Shown: positions 24,306 through 34,576, counted from the first letter of the stretch. The stretch is DNA of 64,000 nucleotides from Sphingomonas sp. S2M10 (GCF_012650175.1 NZ_JAAILI010000086.1:62001-126000); one strand, 5' to 3'. The notes: generated by a model from the sequence alone, not told the origin. Translations and numbers: made by a program.

Positions 24306-26774
24306 TCAGAAGCTGTATTTCGCCGAAACCGACACCGTCCGGCCATTGACCGAGCGGCCCCAGCCGATGCCGTTCGCCGGCACCTCGCTCTGGTTGAATT
24401 CAAAGAAGCCGCGCTGGTCGAACAGGTTGCTGGCGTTGACCATCAGCTCCACGTTGCGGATCGGCCGGATCAGCGCGAAGGCGTTGACCACCGTGAACCC
24501 TGGCATGCGCAGGAGGTTGCTGTCCTGCGCGTAGCTCCCAGTGATGGTCACGACATTGGCGCCCAGCGTTGCCTGGCGCAGTTCGATCTGCGGCGTCGCC
24601 TCCAGCGTCCAGGTCGGCTGGTGGCGCGGTTCCTTGCCGGTCAGCGCGGCATCGAGCTTGTCCCGGGTGATCTTCGCCTTGGTATAGGTGGCGCCGGCGG
24701 TGATGCTGAAGATGCCGTGGCGATAGCCGCCCTCCATCTCCACGCCGGTGGCGCGATAGCTGCGAATCGTCTGGTTGGCCGATCCGTTGAGGACGTTATG
24801 GTCGTCCGCCGTCGCGCGGAAGGCGGTGACGTTGAGCGTCGCGCCGGCCTTGCGGAACTTGAAGCCGCCCTCGAGCTGGCGAACCTCGTCATATTTGTCG
24901 GTCGGATCGGGCACCCCGCCGGTGGTGGCGCTCACCGCGGGCGTGAACAAGATCTTGTCGGCATTGGCGCGGGCACCGCGGCTGTAGCGCGCGAACACCG
25001 AGAACGGCTCGGCGACGCGGTAGTTGATGCCGCTCGAATAGCTCCAATAGCCGTAATCATAGTTCACCGGCGCCGGCGCATCGAGCGGCAGGAAGGCGAC
25101 GCGGGTCTCCGCGGGCGAGATCACGCCGTCACCATTGACGTCGTAGCGGACCACGCCGTTGCGGTTGCCGCCCAGATCGGCGCCGAACAGCTGCCCGCGC
25201 ACCCGCCCGCGATCATAGCGGACGCTGCCGCCGATCGAGATCTTGCCGACATGGTAATTGACGGACCCGTACGGCGCGAGAATGTCGTAGGAGACGTCGA
25301 AGATGCGGCGGAACTTGCTGCCGTTGCGGCTGAACGCGTAATAGCCGCCCAGCGTCTGCGCCACCCCGGCCGCGTTGAAGATGTCGACCATCGCCGTTCG
25401 CCCGCCGCCCGCGACATCGGTGTTGATCGCGGTGTGGAGCCACTGGGTGTGCAGCTGCTGGTTCGCCTTGTAGAGGCCCCCGGTGACGGTCAGGTCGCCG
25501 CGGCCCAGCTTCCACACGCGCGTCGCGCGGAAATCATTGGTGAAATTGTCGAGGGACCGGGCGCGGGTCTGCGAGATGTAGGAGAACATCAGCAGACCGT
25601 TGCCGTTGATCGGCGTGGTGGTGGAAATGAGCTGGCCGGCATTGGGGCCGGTCGCGTAGCGCGCGGTAGCGCCGGCGCCCCCCTGGGAGGCGGCGAGTGC
25701 CGCGACCGTGGTGATGCTGGAGGGGAAGGCGCGATTGAAGTCACCGCTGTTCTTCGCATAGCGCGTGCGGTTCGACAGCGTGAAGCCGCCGATATCGAAC
25801 TGCGCCTCCAGCCCGATCGACTTGGAGGTGGGGTGCATGCCGTTGGCGACGGGGAAGCGCTGCAGCTTGTTCTCGCCGTCCAGCGTGATCACCGGGCCGA
25901 TATAGGGAGACAGCGTCGAATCGCGACGGATGTCGAACCCGGGCACGTCGCCGATGACGGGATTGTCGTTGGTGCCGGTGATGCGGATCGCATAGGGCGC
26001 GAAGGTGGGCGAGCGATCGTCCAGCCACTTGCCGTGCAGGCGCACATAGCCGTTGGCGAACTGCTTGGTCACGTTCAGGCGGACCTGCCCGCCCTTGAAG
26101 CCGGTGAAGCCGATGTCCCGCGGCCCTTCCCCCGAGCGATAATAGCCGCCGACATGGAAGCGCCAGCCGCCGCCCAGCGGGCTGCCATAGTCGAAGTCGA
26201 GGCGCTTCTCGCCATAGTCCACGCCGGTCGTCAGACGGACCGCGCCGCCGGCGACTTCGCCCGTCTTCGAAATAAGGTTGATCACGCCGCCGGGCGCATT
26301 GGACGAGAAGGTCGAGCCCGAGCCGCCGCGGATCGATTCGATCGCGGCGACATTGAAGTCCGCCCGCATGAAGACGTCGGCGGCGATGTTGAAGAAGTCG
26401 CCGAACTCGAGCACCGGCAGTCCGTCTTCCTGGAACTGCATGTATTTCGATCCGCCCGCCGCCAGCGGCAGACCGCGGACCGTGTAGTTGGCGTTGCCCT
26501 CGCCGATGCCGCTCTCCACGCGCAGGCCGGGCATGGTGCGCAGAATGTCGCCGAGCGGGCGCGGCCCAAGCTTCTCGAATTCGCTGGCACGATAGGCGCT
26601 GGTCGACGTCGCGCTGTCGAGCCGGTCGCGACCCTTGGCAACGCCCGTGGAGAAGACCTCCTTCTCCGGCACTTGCGCAGTAGAAGGCTTGGGCGCGTCC
26701 GGAGTGGACTGTGCGAAGGCGGTCTGCACCATCCCGCTGGAGCAGAAAGCGAGCAACCAGTAACGCAACTTCAT
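24306..26774 (-). CDS. TonB-dependent outer-membrane receptor
   Basis: An 822-residue outer-membrane receptor. The signal peptide MKLRYWLLAFCSSGMVQTAFA is followed by a plug domain (RPLGDILRTMPGLRVESGIG, then GGSGSTFSSNAPGGVINLIS) and a long beta-barrel ending in SVSAKYSF with the expected terminal Phe. The ligand is unknown; the barrel shows no carbohydrate- or siderophore-specific motif I can name. Its ribosome site GGGAG overlaps the 3' arm of an upstream hairpin (26785-26815). It is divergent from the membrane hydroxylase gene, with 197 bases between. Confidence 0.92.
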   Translation of the reverse strand: MKLRYWLLAFCSSGMVQTAFAQSTPDAPKPSTAQVPEKEVFSTGVAKGRDRLDSATSTSAYRASEFEKLGPRPLGDILRTMPGLRVESGIGEGNANYTVRGLPLAAGGSKYMQFQEDGLPVLEFGDFFNIAADVFMRADFNVAAIESIRGGSGSTFSSNAPGGVINLISKTGEVAGGAVRLTTGVDYGEKRLDFDYGSPLGGGWRFHVGGYYRSGEGPRDIGFTGFKGGQVRLNVTKQFANGYVRLHGKWLDDRSPTFAPYAIRITGTNDNPVIGDVPGFDIRRDSTLSPYIGPVITLDGENKLQRFPVANGMHPTSKSIGLEAQFDIGGFTLSNRTRYAKNSGDFNRAFPSSITTVAALAASQGGAGATARYATGPNAGQLISTTTPINGNGLLMFSYISQTRARSLDNFTNDFRATRVWKLGRGDLTVTGGLYKANQQLHTQWLHTAINTDVAGGGRTAMVDIFNAAGVAQTLGGYYAFSRNGSKFRRIFDVSYDILAPYGSVNYHVGKISIGGSVRYDRGRVRGQLFGADLGGNRNGVVRYDVNGDGVISPAETRVAFLPLDAPAPVNYDYGYWSYSSGINYRVAEPFSVFARYSRGARANADKILFTPAVSATTGGVPDPTDKYDEVRQLEGGFKFRKAGATLNVTAFRATADDHNVLNGSANQTIRSYRATGVEMEGGYRHGIFSITAGATYTKAKITRDKLDAALTGKEPRHQPTWTLEATPQIELRQATLGANVVTITGSYAQDSNLLRMPGFTVVNAFALIRPIRNVELMVNASNLFDQRGFFEFNQSEVPANGIGWGRSVNGRTVSVSAKYSF

Positions 26775-26784
26775 GGTAAACTCT

Positions 26785-26815
26785 CCCGACCCGTCCTTGT
26801 ATTCTCTGGGTCGGG
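26785..26815 (-). promoter_or_regulatory. 5'-leader hairpin next to the TonB receptor ribosome site
   Basis: Inverted arms CCCGACCC (26785-26792) and GGGTCGGG (26808-26815) form an 8-bp stem with a 15-base loop in the minus-strand leader. The last arm bases continue into GGGAGAG, the probable Shine-Dalgarno site, six bases before the start codon. A folded leader would hinder ribosome access. No known riboswitch consensus is seen. Confidence 0.45.
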
Positions 26816-26857
26816 CACCCTAAGCGCGACGCTATTACGCTCTATTACCAGGCATCT

Positions 26858-26871
26858 TCGTAGAACTACGA
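26858..26871. promoter_or_regulatory. Palindromic operator-like site
   Basis: TCGTAG-AA-CTACGA, a perfect 6+6 palindrome with a two-base spacer, lies in the divergent region between the TonB receptor and the hydroxylase gene. Size and symmetry suit a dimeric regulator, but none is encoded nearby. Evidence is the symmetry and position only. Confidence 0.35.
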
Positions 26872-26971
26872 GTGCCGAGGCGCCGCTATCCCCGGATCTG
26901 TGGCGGCGGCCGCGGCCGGTCGGTTCGCTCTGGATTGCCGCGCTGCCCGCGAAGGCGTAGCAGCAGGAGAC

Positions 26972-27769
26972 ATGGACATCGCCCTCGCCATCTTCGCTTC
27001 CGCGATCGCCATGACCGTGATCGTGGGGGTGCGCTATGTCGCAGCCTCGGCGGGTTTCGCGCTGGCGACCCGGCTACGGCACCCCGGCCTCTATGCGGGT
27101 CTCGATTCGCAGATCCGCAGGGAGATCGGTTGGAGCCTCGCCTCTGCGGCGGTCTATGGCATCCCCGCCGGCATCGTCGCCTGGGGCTGGAAGACGCAAG
27201 GCTGGACGCGGATCTATGCCGATGTCCACGCCTATCCACTCTGGTACCTGCCGGTCTCGGTATTCCTGTACCTGTTCCTCCACGACACCTGGTTCTATTG
27301 GACGCACCGGGCGATGCACGTGCCGGCGCTTTTCCGCCGCTACCACGCCGTCCACCATGCCAGCCGCCCGCCCACCGCCTGGGCGGCGATGAGCTTCCAC
27401 TGGGGCGAGGCGCTGTCGGGGGCGATCGTGATACCGCTGCTGGTCTTCGTGATTCCCATTCATGTCGGCGCGCTCGGCTTGGTCCTGACGATCATGACGG
27501 TTATGGGTGTGACCAATCACATGGGGTGGGAAATCTTCCCAGCCTGGATGTGGCGGGGGCCTTTGGGCGCGTGGCTGATCACAGCGAGTCATCACCAGCG
27601 CCATCACGAGCGGTATGGGTGCAACTATGGACTATATTTCCGGTTCTGGGACCGGCTGTGCGGGACGGACCAGGGGTTGGGGCGGTTCGATCCTGCAGCG
27701 GGCCGGGCTCGCGCTGGTCGCGTTGCCGCTGCTGACCAGCGCCGCGCCGCTCGCGACCCTGGAGCTTGA
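26972..27769 (+). CDS. Fatty-acid-hydroxylase/sterol-desaturase family membrane enzyme
   Basis: A 265-residue integral membrane di-iron enzyme. From the ATG at 26972 (AGGAGA almost touching it) it has at least four hydrophobic segments and the histidine clusters HDTWFYWTHRAMH (residues 104-116), HAVHH (125-129), SFHWGE and HHQRHH (207-212) that bind two irons. Members hydroxylate sterols, fatty acids, ether lipids or carotenoid rings. The nearby crtYIB genes make a carotenoid (ring) hydroxylase role attractive, but it is longer than typical CrtZ, so this is inference. The last ~30 residues (DPAAGRARAGRVAAADQ) look non-conserved and are read across the start of the next gene. Confidence 0.82.
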   Translation: MDIALAIFASAIAMTVIVGVRYVAASAGFALATRLRHPGLYAGLDSQIRREIGWSLASAAVYGIPAGIVAWGWKTQGWTRIYADVHAYPLWYLPVSVFLYLFLHDTWFYWTHRAMHVPALFRRYHAVHHASRPPTAWAAMSFHWGEALSGAIVIPLLVFVIPIHVGALGLVLTIMTVMGVTNHMGWEIFPAWMWRGPLGAWLITASHHQRHHERYGCNYGLYFRFWDRLCGTDQGLGRFDPAAGRARAGRVAAADQRRAARDPGA

Positions 27770-28118
27770 TTTCACCAAGCTGCGCTCGACCCGGGGGCTG
27801 CTGCAGATCTGCCTCGCGCCGGCCGCCAGTCAGTTTCCGGATTGCCGCGACGGGCACGGCGCGATCAAGCGGACCATTCCCGCCGCCGACGGCACCCTGC
27901 GGCTCAGCGGCCTCGCCCCTGGCGACTATGCCGTGGCGGTGATTCACGACGCGAACGGCAACGGCAAGCTCGACACCTTCATGGGCATCCCGCGCGAAGG
28001 CTTCGGCTTCTCGCGCAACCCGGTAATCGGCTTCGGGCCGCCGCGCTTCTCCGCCGCGCAATTTCCGCTGCAGGGGGGCAGCGACCGGCAGGAGGTGAAG
28101 CTGCGCTATCTGCTTTAG
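27615..28118 (+). CDS. DUF2141 exported protein
   Basis: The conserved part, from about residue 45, is a DUF2141 domain: an immunoglobulin-like periplasmic fold with GLLQICLAP, GDYAVAVIHDANGNGKLDT and MGIPREGFGFSRN. Before it lies a hydrophobic segment LQRAGLALVALPLLTSAAPL that looks like a signal peptide. The only in-frame start codons of normal type are ATGs at 27615 and 27627, which overlap the hydroxylase gene by about 150 bases and give an odd long n-region. A CTG just before the hydrophobic stretch (LQRAGLAL) would make a normal signal peptide. Function unknown; such genes often accompany sphingomonad pigment genes. Confidence 0.72.
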   Translation: MGATMDYISGSGTGCAGRTRGWGGSILQRAGLALVALPLLTSAAPLATLELDFTKLRSTRGLLQICLAPAASQFPDCRDGHGAIKRTIPAADGTLRLSGLAPGDYAVAVIHDANGNGKLDTFMGIPREGFGFSRNPVIGFGPPRFSAAQFPLQGGSDRQEVKLRYLL

Positions 28119-28181
28119 GAACTGCGCGGGCGTGCAGGCGTTCCGGGGTGCTGATCCTTCGATCCTGTTCCGGAGTGCCTG

Positions 28182-29039
28182 ATGTTATTCCTGCGTACCG
28201 CGGCGAGCGCCGCCCTTTTCTCGCTCCCGCTGTTCGCCGCTGCGCCGGCCTTCGCCCAGCAGGAAGCGCCGGATTCCCCGCCCGACCTGACCCGCGACAC
28301 CGTGATGGTCGGCGTCGGTGCTGCCGTGGTGCCGAGCTATGACGGGTCGGACAAGAGCGTGATCACTGCTGCGCCGGCAGTTCGCGGCCGCGTCTCGGGC
28401 ATCAACTTCGCGCTGCTCGGCGGCCGCGCTTGGGCCGATCTCATCGCAGACAATAGTGGGCCTGGTTGGGACTTCCAGGCCGGCCCGGTGGTAAACCTCA
28501 ATCTCAACCGCACCTCGCGCATCGATGACGTGCAGGTCGCCGCGCTCGGCAAGGTGAAAACTGCGATCGAGGCCGGCGGCTTCGTCGGCGTCGGTAAGCA
28601 GGGGCTGATCACCAGCGACTATGACAAGTTGACGGTGGGTGTTTCCTACACCCACGATGTCGGCACGGTGCACAAAAGCTATCTGGTGTCGCCGTCGATC
28701 AACTATGGCACCCCGCTCAGCCGCAAGGCCTATGTGCTGCTGAATCTGTCGGCCAACTACATGGGTAACGGCTATGCCCAGACCTATTTCGGGGTGACGC
28801 CCGGCGGCAGCGCCCGCAGCGGCCTGCCGGTCTACAATGCGCGCAAGGGCTGGAAGGACTGGACGCTGGGCGCGATGGGCAATGTCTCGCTCACCGGCGA
28901 TCTGACGCACGGCCTGTCGGCGGTGGGCGGCGTGGCCTATCGGCGCATGCTGGACGAGGCAGCCGATTCGCCGGTGGTGCGGATCGCGGGGTCGCGCAAC
29001 CAATGGTACGGCGCGGTCGGGCTCGCCTACACCTTCTGA
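28182..29039 (+). CDS. MipA/OmpV-family outer-membrane protein
   Basis: A 285-residue protein with a signal peptide (cut after APAFA, about residue 25) and a beta-barrel pattern ending in GAVGLAYTF with terminal Phe. The segments VGVGAAVVPSYDGSDK near the N-terminus and RGRVSGINFALLGG match MipA/OmpV proteins, outer-membrane scaffolds first linked to murein synthesis in E. coli MipA; in other species the role is not settled. The start follows GGAG by six bases. No neighbour points to a more specific job. Confidence 0.88.
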   Translation: MLFLRTAASAALFSLPLFAAAPAFAQQEAPDSPPDLTRDTVMVGVGAAVVPSYDGSDKSVITAAPAVRGRVSGINFALLGGRAWADLIADNSGPGWDFQAGPVVNLNLNRTSRIDDVQVAALGKVKTAIEAGGFVGVGKQGLITSDYDKLTVGVSYTHDVGTVHKSYLVSPSINYGTPLSRKAYVLLNLSANYMGNGYAQTYFGVTPGGSARSGLPVYNARKGWKDWTLGAMGNVSLTGDLTHGLSAVGGVAYRRMLDEAADSPVVRIAGSRNQWYGAVGLAYTF

Positions 29040-29089
29040 GCCGCGGCGTGCGGGCCGGTGGCGAAGGTGCTGCCGAGCCCGCCGTCCGG

Positions 29090-30133
29090 TCAGAGAAGCG
29101 CCCGTGCCTGATCGATCAGTTCCAGCGTGCGCACCGACCGTTCCAGCGGCACCAGCGGGCTTTCCCGCAGGCCGGCGGCCACGCAGCGTTCCACTTCCAC
29201 GATCTCGTCTTCCAGTCCATTGGTGAACCAGCGTGTCCCGCCGCCGAAGGCGGCGTGCAGCTGGCGTATGCGACGATTGGATTTCACGCCGCCAAGCAGG
29301 CGCGCCTTCAGACCGGGCATCCCCGTCGGGCGATGGAAGGCAGCGGCCGGGTCGCGGCGGCTGGTGGTGATGCTGCGCGGCGCATTGACCGGCTCCGACG
29401 CGACGATCCGCCCATGGCTGCCAGAAAGCACCGCCATGTTGGCGCCGAGCCGATCGATCGCGGCGTCGAGCATTGCATGGGCGCCGTCGGCATTGCGCAG
29501 CAGCAGGGCGGCATCCAGGTCGGTTCCGTCCGCAGCCTTGCGCCCCTGCGCCTGCACCAGGGTCAGATCGCCCAGCGCGGCCTGGGCCAGCGCCAGCAGA
29601 TAGACACCGCGATCGAGCAGCGCGCCGCCACCGGCCGCTGCCTCGAACAGCCGCGGCATCGTCGCCGGGGCCTGCGCGACGGCGAAGCTCGCCTGGAACA
29701 TCTCCAGACGCCCGATGCGACCGTCGGCGACATCAGCCAGCGCCGCCTGCCAGGCCGGCGTGCACAGCGACCACAGACCTTCCATCGCGAACACCCCGGC
29801 CGCGCGGGCCGCGTCCACGATCCGGCGCGCATCGGCTGCGGTGGTGGCGAGCGGCTTCTCGCACAGCACCGACTTGCCCGCCGCGATCACGGCAAGGCAA
29901 TCCGCGACATGGGCTTGGTTCGGCGTCGCGACATAGACGATGTCGACATCGTCCCGTGCCGCCAGCGCCGCGGCACTGTCGGCAACCGCGCCGAACCCGA
30001 AGGCGCGGGCGAAGGCCGCCCCGGTCTCCTCGCGACGCGAGGCGACCGCGCTCCGGATCGCGCCCGGCACGCGCGTCAGGGCCAGCGCGAAATGCGCCGC
30101 GATGGCCCCGGTGCCGACAATGCCCCAGCGCAT
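29090..30133 (-). CDS. Gfo/Idh/MocA-family NAD(P)-dependent oxidoreductase
   Basis: A 347-residue cytoplasmic sugar-type dehydrogenase. The N-terminal Rossmann fold opens with RWGIVGTGAIAAHFA, and the family motif EKPLA (SVLCEKPLA, near residue 92) supplies the catalytic lysine. The C-terminal half is the dimeric substrate domain, with the conserved LLDRGVYLL region. The start overlaps the stop of the upstream paralogue in a TGATG, so the two are very likely co-translated. The substrate is unknown. These genes commonly act on inositols, nucleotide sugars or trans-dihydrodiols. Confidence 0.88.
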   Translation of the reverse strand: MRWGIVGTGAIAAHFALALTRVPGAIRSAVASRREETGAAFARAFGFGAVADSAAALAARDDVDIVYVATPNQAHVADCLAVIAAGKSVLCEKPLATTAADARRIVDAARAAGVFAMEGLWSLCTPAWQAALADVADGRIGRLEMFQASFAVAQAPATMPRLFEAAAGGGALLDRGVYLLALAQAALGDLTLVQAQGRKAADGTDLDAALLLRNADGAHAMLDAAIDRLGANMAVLSGSHGRIVASEPVNAPRSITTSRRDPAAAFHRPTGMPGLKARLLGGVKSNRRIRQLHAAFGGGTRWFTNGLEDEIVEVERCVAAGLRESPLVPLERSVRTLELIDQARALL

Positions 30134-31323
30134 CAGATGCGCGCGAGCAGCGGCACCACGCGGCGCTCGAAAAAGCCCAGGCGGTTCTGGTCGACGGTCG
30201 GGCTCGCCTGGAGCGGCGGGATGCTCGTGCACCGGCTCTTCACATGGTACACATCGGTGCGCGACTTGCTGGCGTCGATCGCCAGCGAGACTTCGTTGAA
30301 GTGGACGCAGAAGTCGAGCGGGACGCGCGACGGGCGCCCTTCGCGCTTCGCCTCGACCATTTCGATCGCGCCGCGGACATAGTCCATCTGCGCCACGCTG
30401 CCCTCCGGGATCGGGAAGGCGGGCTTGCGCGACTTCACCTTGACCGGGAAGGGCGAGAGCATGAAGCGGCGGCGCACCTTCAGCCAGCGGCGGAAGGAGA
30501 TCGGCGTGCCGTAATACCAGACGTCGTCGGCGGTGAGTTCGCCTTCCTGCCCGAAGATGCGGAAGACATGGTCGCGCGGCGCGACGATGCCGCAGGTGAG
30601 GCGCGCGACCATGCCGTTCTCGAAGCGCAGGCTGGTCACCGAATAATCGGGCGCCTCGGGCTTGTGCAGGGTCGGCTTGCCGGGGGCGATCAGCGAGGAG
30701 AAGGCGTGCACCTCGGTCACCGAGCCGAACAGCGCGATCAGCCAGCTGAGGCAATAGCCGGCATGTTCCAGCGTGCAGCCGACCTCGAATTCGTCCTCGG
30801 CCGGCCAGGGGGCGCCGGAAACGCTCTTCCAGGTGCGGTAGGGCGACTTGCCGACGAAATTGTCGTCCATCTCGGCATAGGTGAGGATCGGCTGGCCGAT
30901 GCTGCCCGCCTCGATCGTCTCGCGCACGGCGTCCAGCGCCTCGCTCAGATGGTTGCACGGCGCCGAGCCCAGCGAGACGCCCTTCTCGGTTGCGAGATCG
31001 CGGAGCGATTCAATGTCCTCGATCTTCATCGCCAGCGGCTTTTCGGACCAGACGTCGAAGCCGCGCTCGATGCAGTCGCGCGACACCTTGTAATGTTCGT
31101 CCGGCGGAGTGAGGTTCAGGATCACGTCCGCCTGGAGACCGTCGAAAAACGCTTCGCGATCGGTGACCGTGGGGATCTTCCAATAGTCGCTGAACCGGGC
31201 AGCGTGGGCGGGTTCGATGTCGAACGCGCGCACGACCTGCACGCCGGTGCGCGCGCGAATGGTGTCCATGTAGAAATCGGCGACAAAGCCGCAGCCGATG
31301 ATCGCAATATTGACGACGCTCAC
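30133..31323 (-). CDS. Gfo/Idh/MocA-family oxidoreductase, second copy
   Basis: A 396-residue dehydrogenase of the same superfamily: VNIAIIGCGFVADFYMDTIR Rossmann start, SEKPLAMKI with the catalytic lysine, and a longer C-terminal domain than its neighbour. The GTG at 31323 is preferred because GGGGGAG lies five bases upstream; the ATG at 31338 lacks such a site. It is similar to its neighbour only at fold level, so the pair may act in sequence on one substrate (inference). The TPP-riboswitch leader of thiC starts about 190 bases away on the other strand. Confidence 0.87.
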   Translation of the reverse strand: MSVVNIAIIGCGFVADFYMDTIRARTGVQVVRAFDIEPAHAARFSDYWKIPTVTDREAFFDGLQADVILNLTPPDEHYKVSRDCIERGFDVWSEKPLAMKIEDIESLRDLATEKGVSLGSAPCNHLSEALDAVRETIEAGSIGQPILTYAEMDDNFVGKSPYRTWKSVSGAPWPAEDEFEVGCTLEHAGYCLSWLIALFGSVTEVHAFSSLIAPGKPTLHKPEAPDYSVTSLRFENGMVARLTCGIVAPRDHVFRIFGQEGELTADDVWYYGTPISFRRWLKVRRRFMLSPFPVKVKSRKPAFPIPEGSVAQMDYVRGAIEMVEAKREGRPSRVPLDFCVHFNEVSLAIDASKSRTDVYHVKSRCTSIPPLQASPTVDQNRLGFFERRVVPLLARI

Positions 31324-31510
31324 CCCGGACTCCCCCATAGTCGTTGTTCGGATTGCAATGGCTCGGCTCGCATAGCATCCTTTTGCAGCGCAGCGAAACG
31401 ACAGAATGCGCCGCCATGCTATTGGGCGTGCATGCGAAGAACGTGTTGATGTCGGTGTACTAACCCAGGGGCATTGCCCGCGTCCGCACAAGTCTTTACA
31501 GCAACCACCA

Positions 31511-31606
31511 TTCCCCGGGGGACCGCTGGCGCAGCGGTTGAGAGGAGGGCCGCAGCCCTCGACCCGCTGAACCTGATCCGGTTGACACCGGCGTAGGGAG
31601 GGAGGG
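31511..31606 (+). promoter_or_regulatory. TPP riboswitch (THI element)
   Basis: The leader of thiC carries the THI-box signature: GGTTGAGAGGAGGG (compare CUGAGA), then ACCCGCTGAACCTGATCCGG, then TTGACACCGGCGTAGGGAGG. The 5' TTCCCC can pair with the final GGGAGG as P1. Thiamine pyrophosphate binding would shut down thiC. Together with 31632-31653 it explains the long 339-base gap between the divergent genes; the rest of that gap shows no gene. Confidence 0.95.
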
Positions 31607-31631
31607 TCTTGTTCCCCGAGGTCCGTCTGCT

Positions 31632-31653
31632 CTCCTTACGTCCGCCCAAGGAG
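31632..31653 (+). promoter_or_regulatory. Shine-Dalgarno sequestering hairpin of thiC
   Basis: CTCCTT (31632-31637) can pair with AAGGAG (31648-31653), which is the thiC ribosome site nine bases before the ATG. This is the expected expression platform for translational control by the upstream TPP riboswitch; no U-tract terminator is seen between the aptamer and the gene. Confidence 0.6.
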
Positions 31654-31662
31654 TAGACGAGC

Positions 31663-33531
<1,869 letters not shown>

Positions 33532-33566
33532 AGTCTATGAGTAGGTGAAATGTTGAGGGCTGCGAT

Positions 33567-34307
33567 TTGGCTGGCTTTGCTGCATTGATACAGGCACTTG
33601 CTGCGCTAGTTGCGGCCCTCGCATGGCCCGTAGCCTTCGTGGTTACGGCCTTCGCGTTTCGTCTGGAAGTTCGTCAAGTTTTAGCAAAATTCCCGACGTT
33701 CATAGATCGAATAAAGGCGATTAAAATCGCGGGCATAGAGACTCAGCTTGATAAAGTTGTAGAGAAGCTAAATGCGAATCCCGTAGAAGGTGGGGTGGTA
33801 AGTTCAGTTGAGATTGAAGCTGCAGCCAAGATCGTTGCTGAAACCAAGTCTCTTGAAGACTCTGATATTTCTGTGCAGATGGATAAGCTTTGCATTGAGT
33901 ATGGAGTTACTAGAAAGGTCATGAAGGCTGGGTTCGAGAGAACCCAAATTATGAACGGTATTCTTGGTCGGATGCGTTCATTGGCTCCCTCCCTTTCGCA
34001 AAAATTGGAATTTTATAAAGGATCGTCTGATCCGGGGTATCGGCTTGCAGCGGTTGCGATGATGCAGATGGAACCTGAAAAGGGCGATCTGCAATGGTTA
34101 ATTGACCGCTTCCGAGTAGAGCATGCATTCATCTTCTACCATGCTGCGTTGGTAATGAAGAGTATGTTTGCCAGTGCCCTCCCAGATAAAAAAAGAGCCA
34201 TTTTATCGGCGGCGGCAGATTCTCTTGCTATCTTGAAAAAATTCGACGGAATCCCAGACAAAAATTCAATAGTTGTCCTGGAGAGTATATTGAATAGTGT
34301 AGAGTAA
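33567..34307 (+). CDS. Membrane-anchored protein of unknown function in AT-rich insert
   Basis: I do not recognise this 246-residue protein. Residues ~5-31 are a strong hydrophobic segment (LIQALAALVAALAWPVAFVV) followed by basic, helical, coiled-coil-like sequence (about residues 32-70). The C-terminal half is all-helical, with a region (DPGYRLAAVAMMQMEP) that could be a HEAT-like repeat. The start is TTG at 33567 with GAGG eight bases upstream; there is no ATG option. Codon use is very unlike its neighbours: bases 33841-33900 contain only 23 G/C of 60, while flanking genes are GC-rich. That suggests recent horizontal gain. No partner gene is evident. Confidence 0.65.
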   Translation: MAGFAALIQALAALVAALAWPVAFVVTAFAFRLEVRQVLAKFPTFIDRIKAIKIAGIETQLDKVVEKLNANPVEGGVVSSVEIEAAAKIVAETKSLEDSDISVQMDKLCIEYGVTRKVMKAGFERTQIMNGILGRMRSLAPSLSQKLEFYKGSSDPGYRLAAVAMMQMEPEKGDLQWLIDRFRVEHAFIFYHAALVMKSMFASALPDKKRAILSAAADSLAILKKFDGIPDKNSIVVLESILNSVE

Positions 34308-34358
34308 GTGGCGTCGCGTCCGTCCTTTGAAATACGCGTGCCGCTTCGTAGGGATGCA

Positions 34359-34576
34359 TCAGCCCTTCAGGTTGACCTCAGCCTTCAATTCCGCCAGAGA
34401 AATTGCGTTTTCAGACCGGCATCTTTCGTCCGCTCTTCGGCAAGGCAGAAGTCTTCCAGATCGTCAAGATGGGTGAGGATCGCTTCCCGGACATAAAGAA
34501 TCGTGTCGCGACCTGTTCTCGCAGCAAGCGCTTCAAGACGTTTCTCGGTCTCCGCGTCTATTCGCAGGGCAATCAT
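34359..34576 (-). pseudogene. Frameshifted ribbon-helix-helix antitoxin (RelB/CopG-like)
   Basis: From the ATG at 34576 (ATGA-coupled to the gene before it) the product reads MIALRIDAETEKRLEALAAR then YVREAILTHLDDLEDFCLAEE, a typical ribbon-helix-helix antitoxin DNA-binding half. The open frame ends at 34385 with an unlikely tail (LKTQFLWRN). In the neighbouring frame, from about 34410 to a stop at 34359-34361, the DNA reads SENAISLAELKAEVNLKG, which is what the toxin-binding tail of such antitoxins looks like. A one-base indel near 34410-34415 explains both. No RelE/ParE toxin follows. Intact frame: 63 residues; the ancestral protein would be about 72. Confidence 0.6.

Noticed and set aside
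24621..26960. A 779-codon plus-strand frame opposite the second TonB receptor
   Set aside because: Low-complexity antisense frame with no recognisable domain; the minus-strand receptor is complete with signal peptide and C-terminal Phe.
34308..34496. Plus-strand 62-codon frame after the unknown gene
   Set aside because: It lies opposite the antitoxin gene and has no ribosome site or family likeness.
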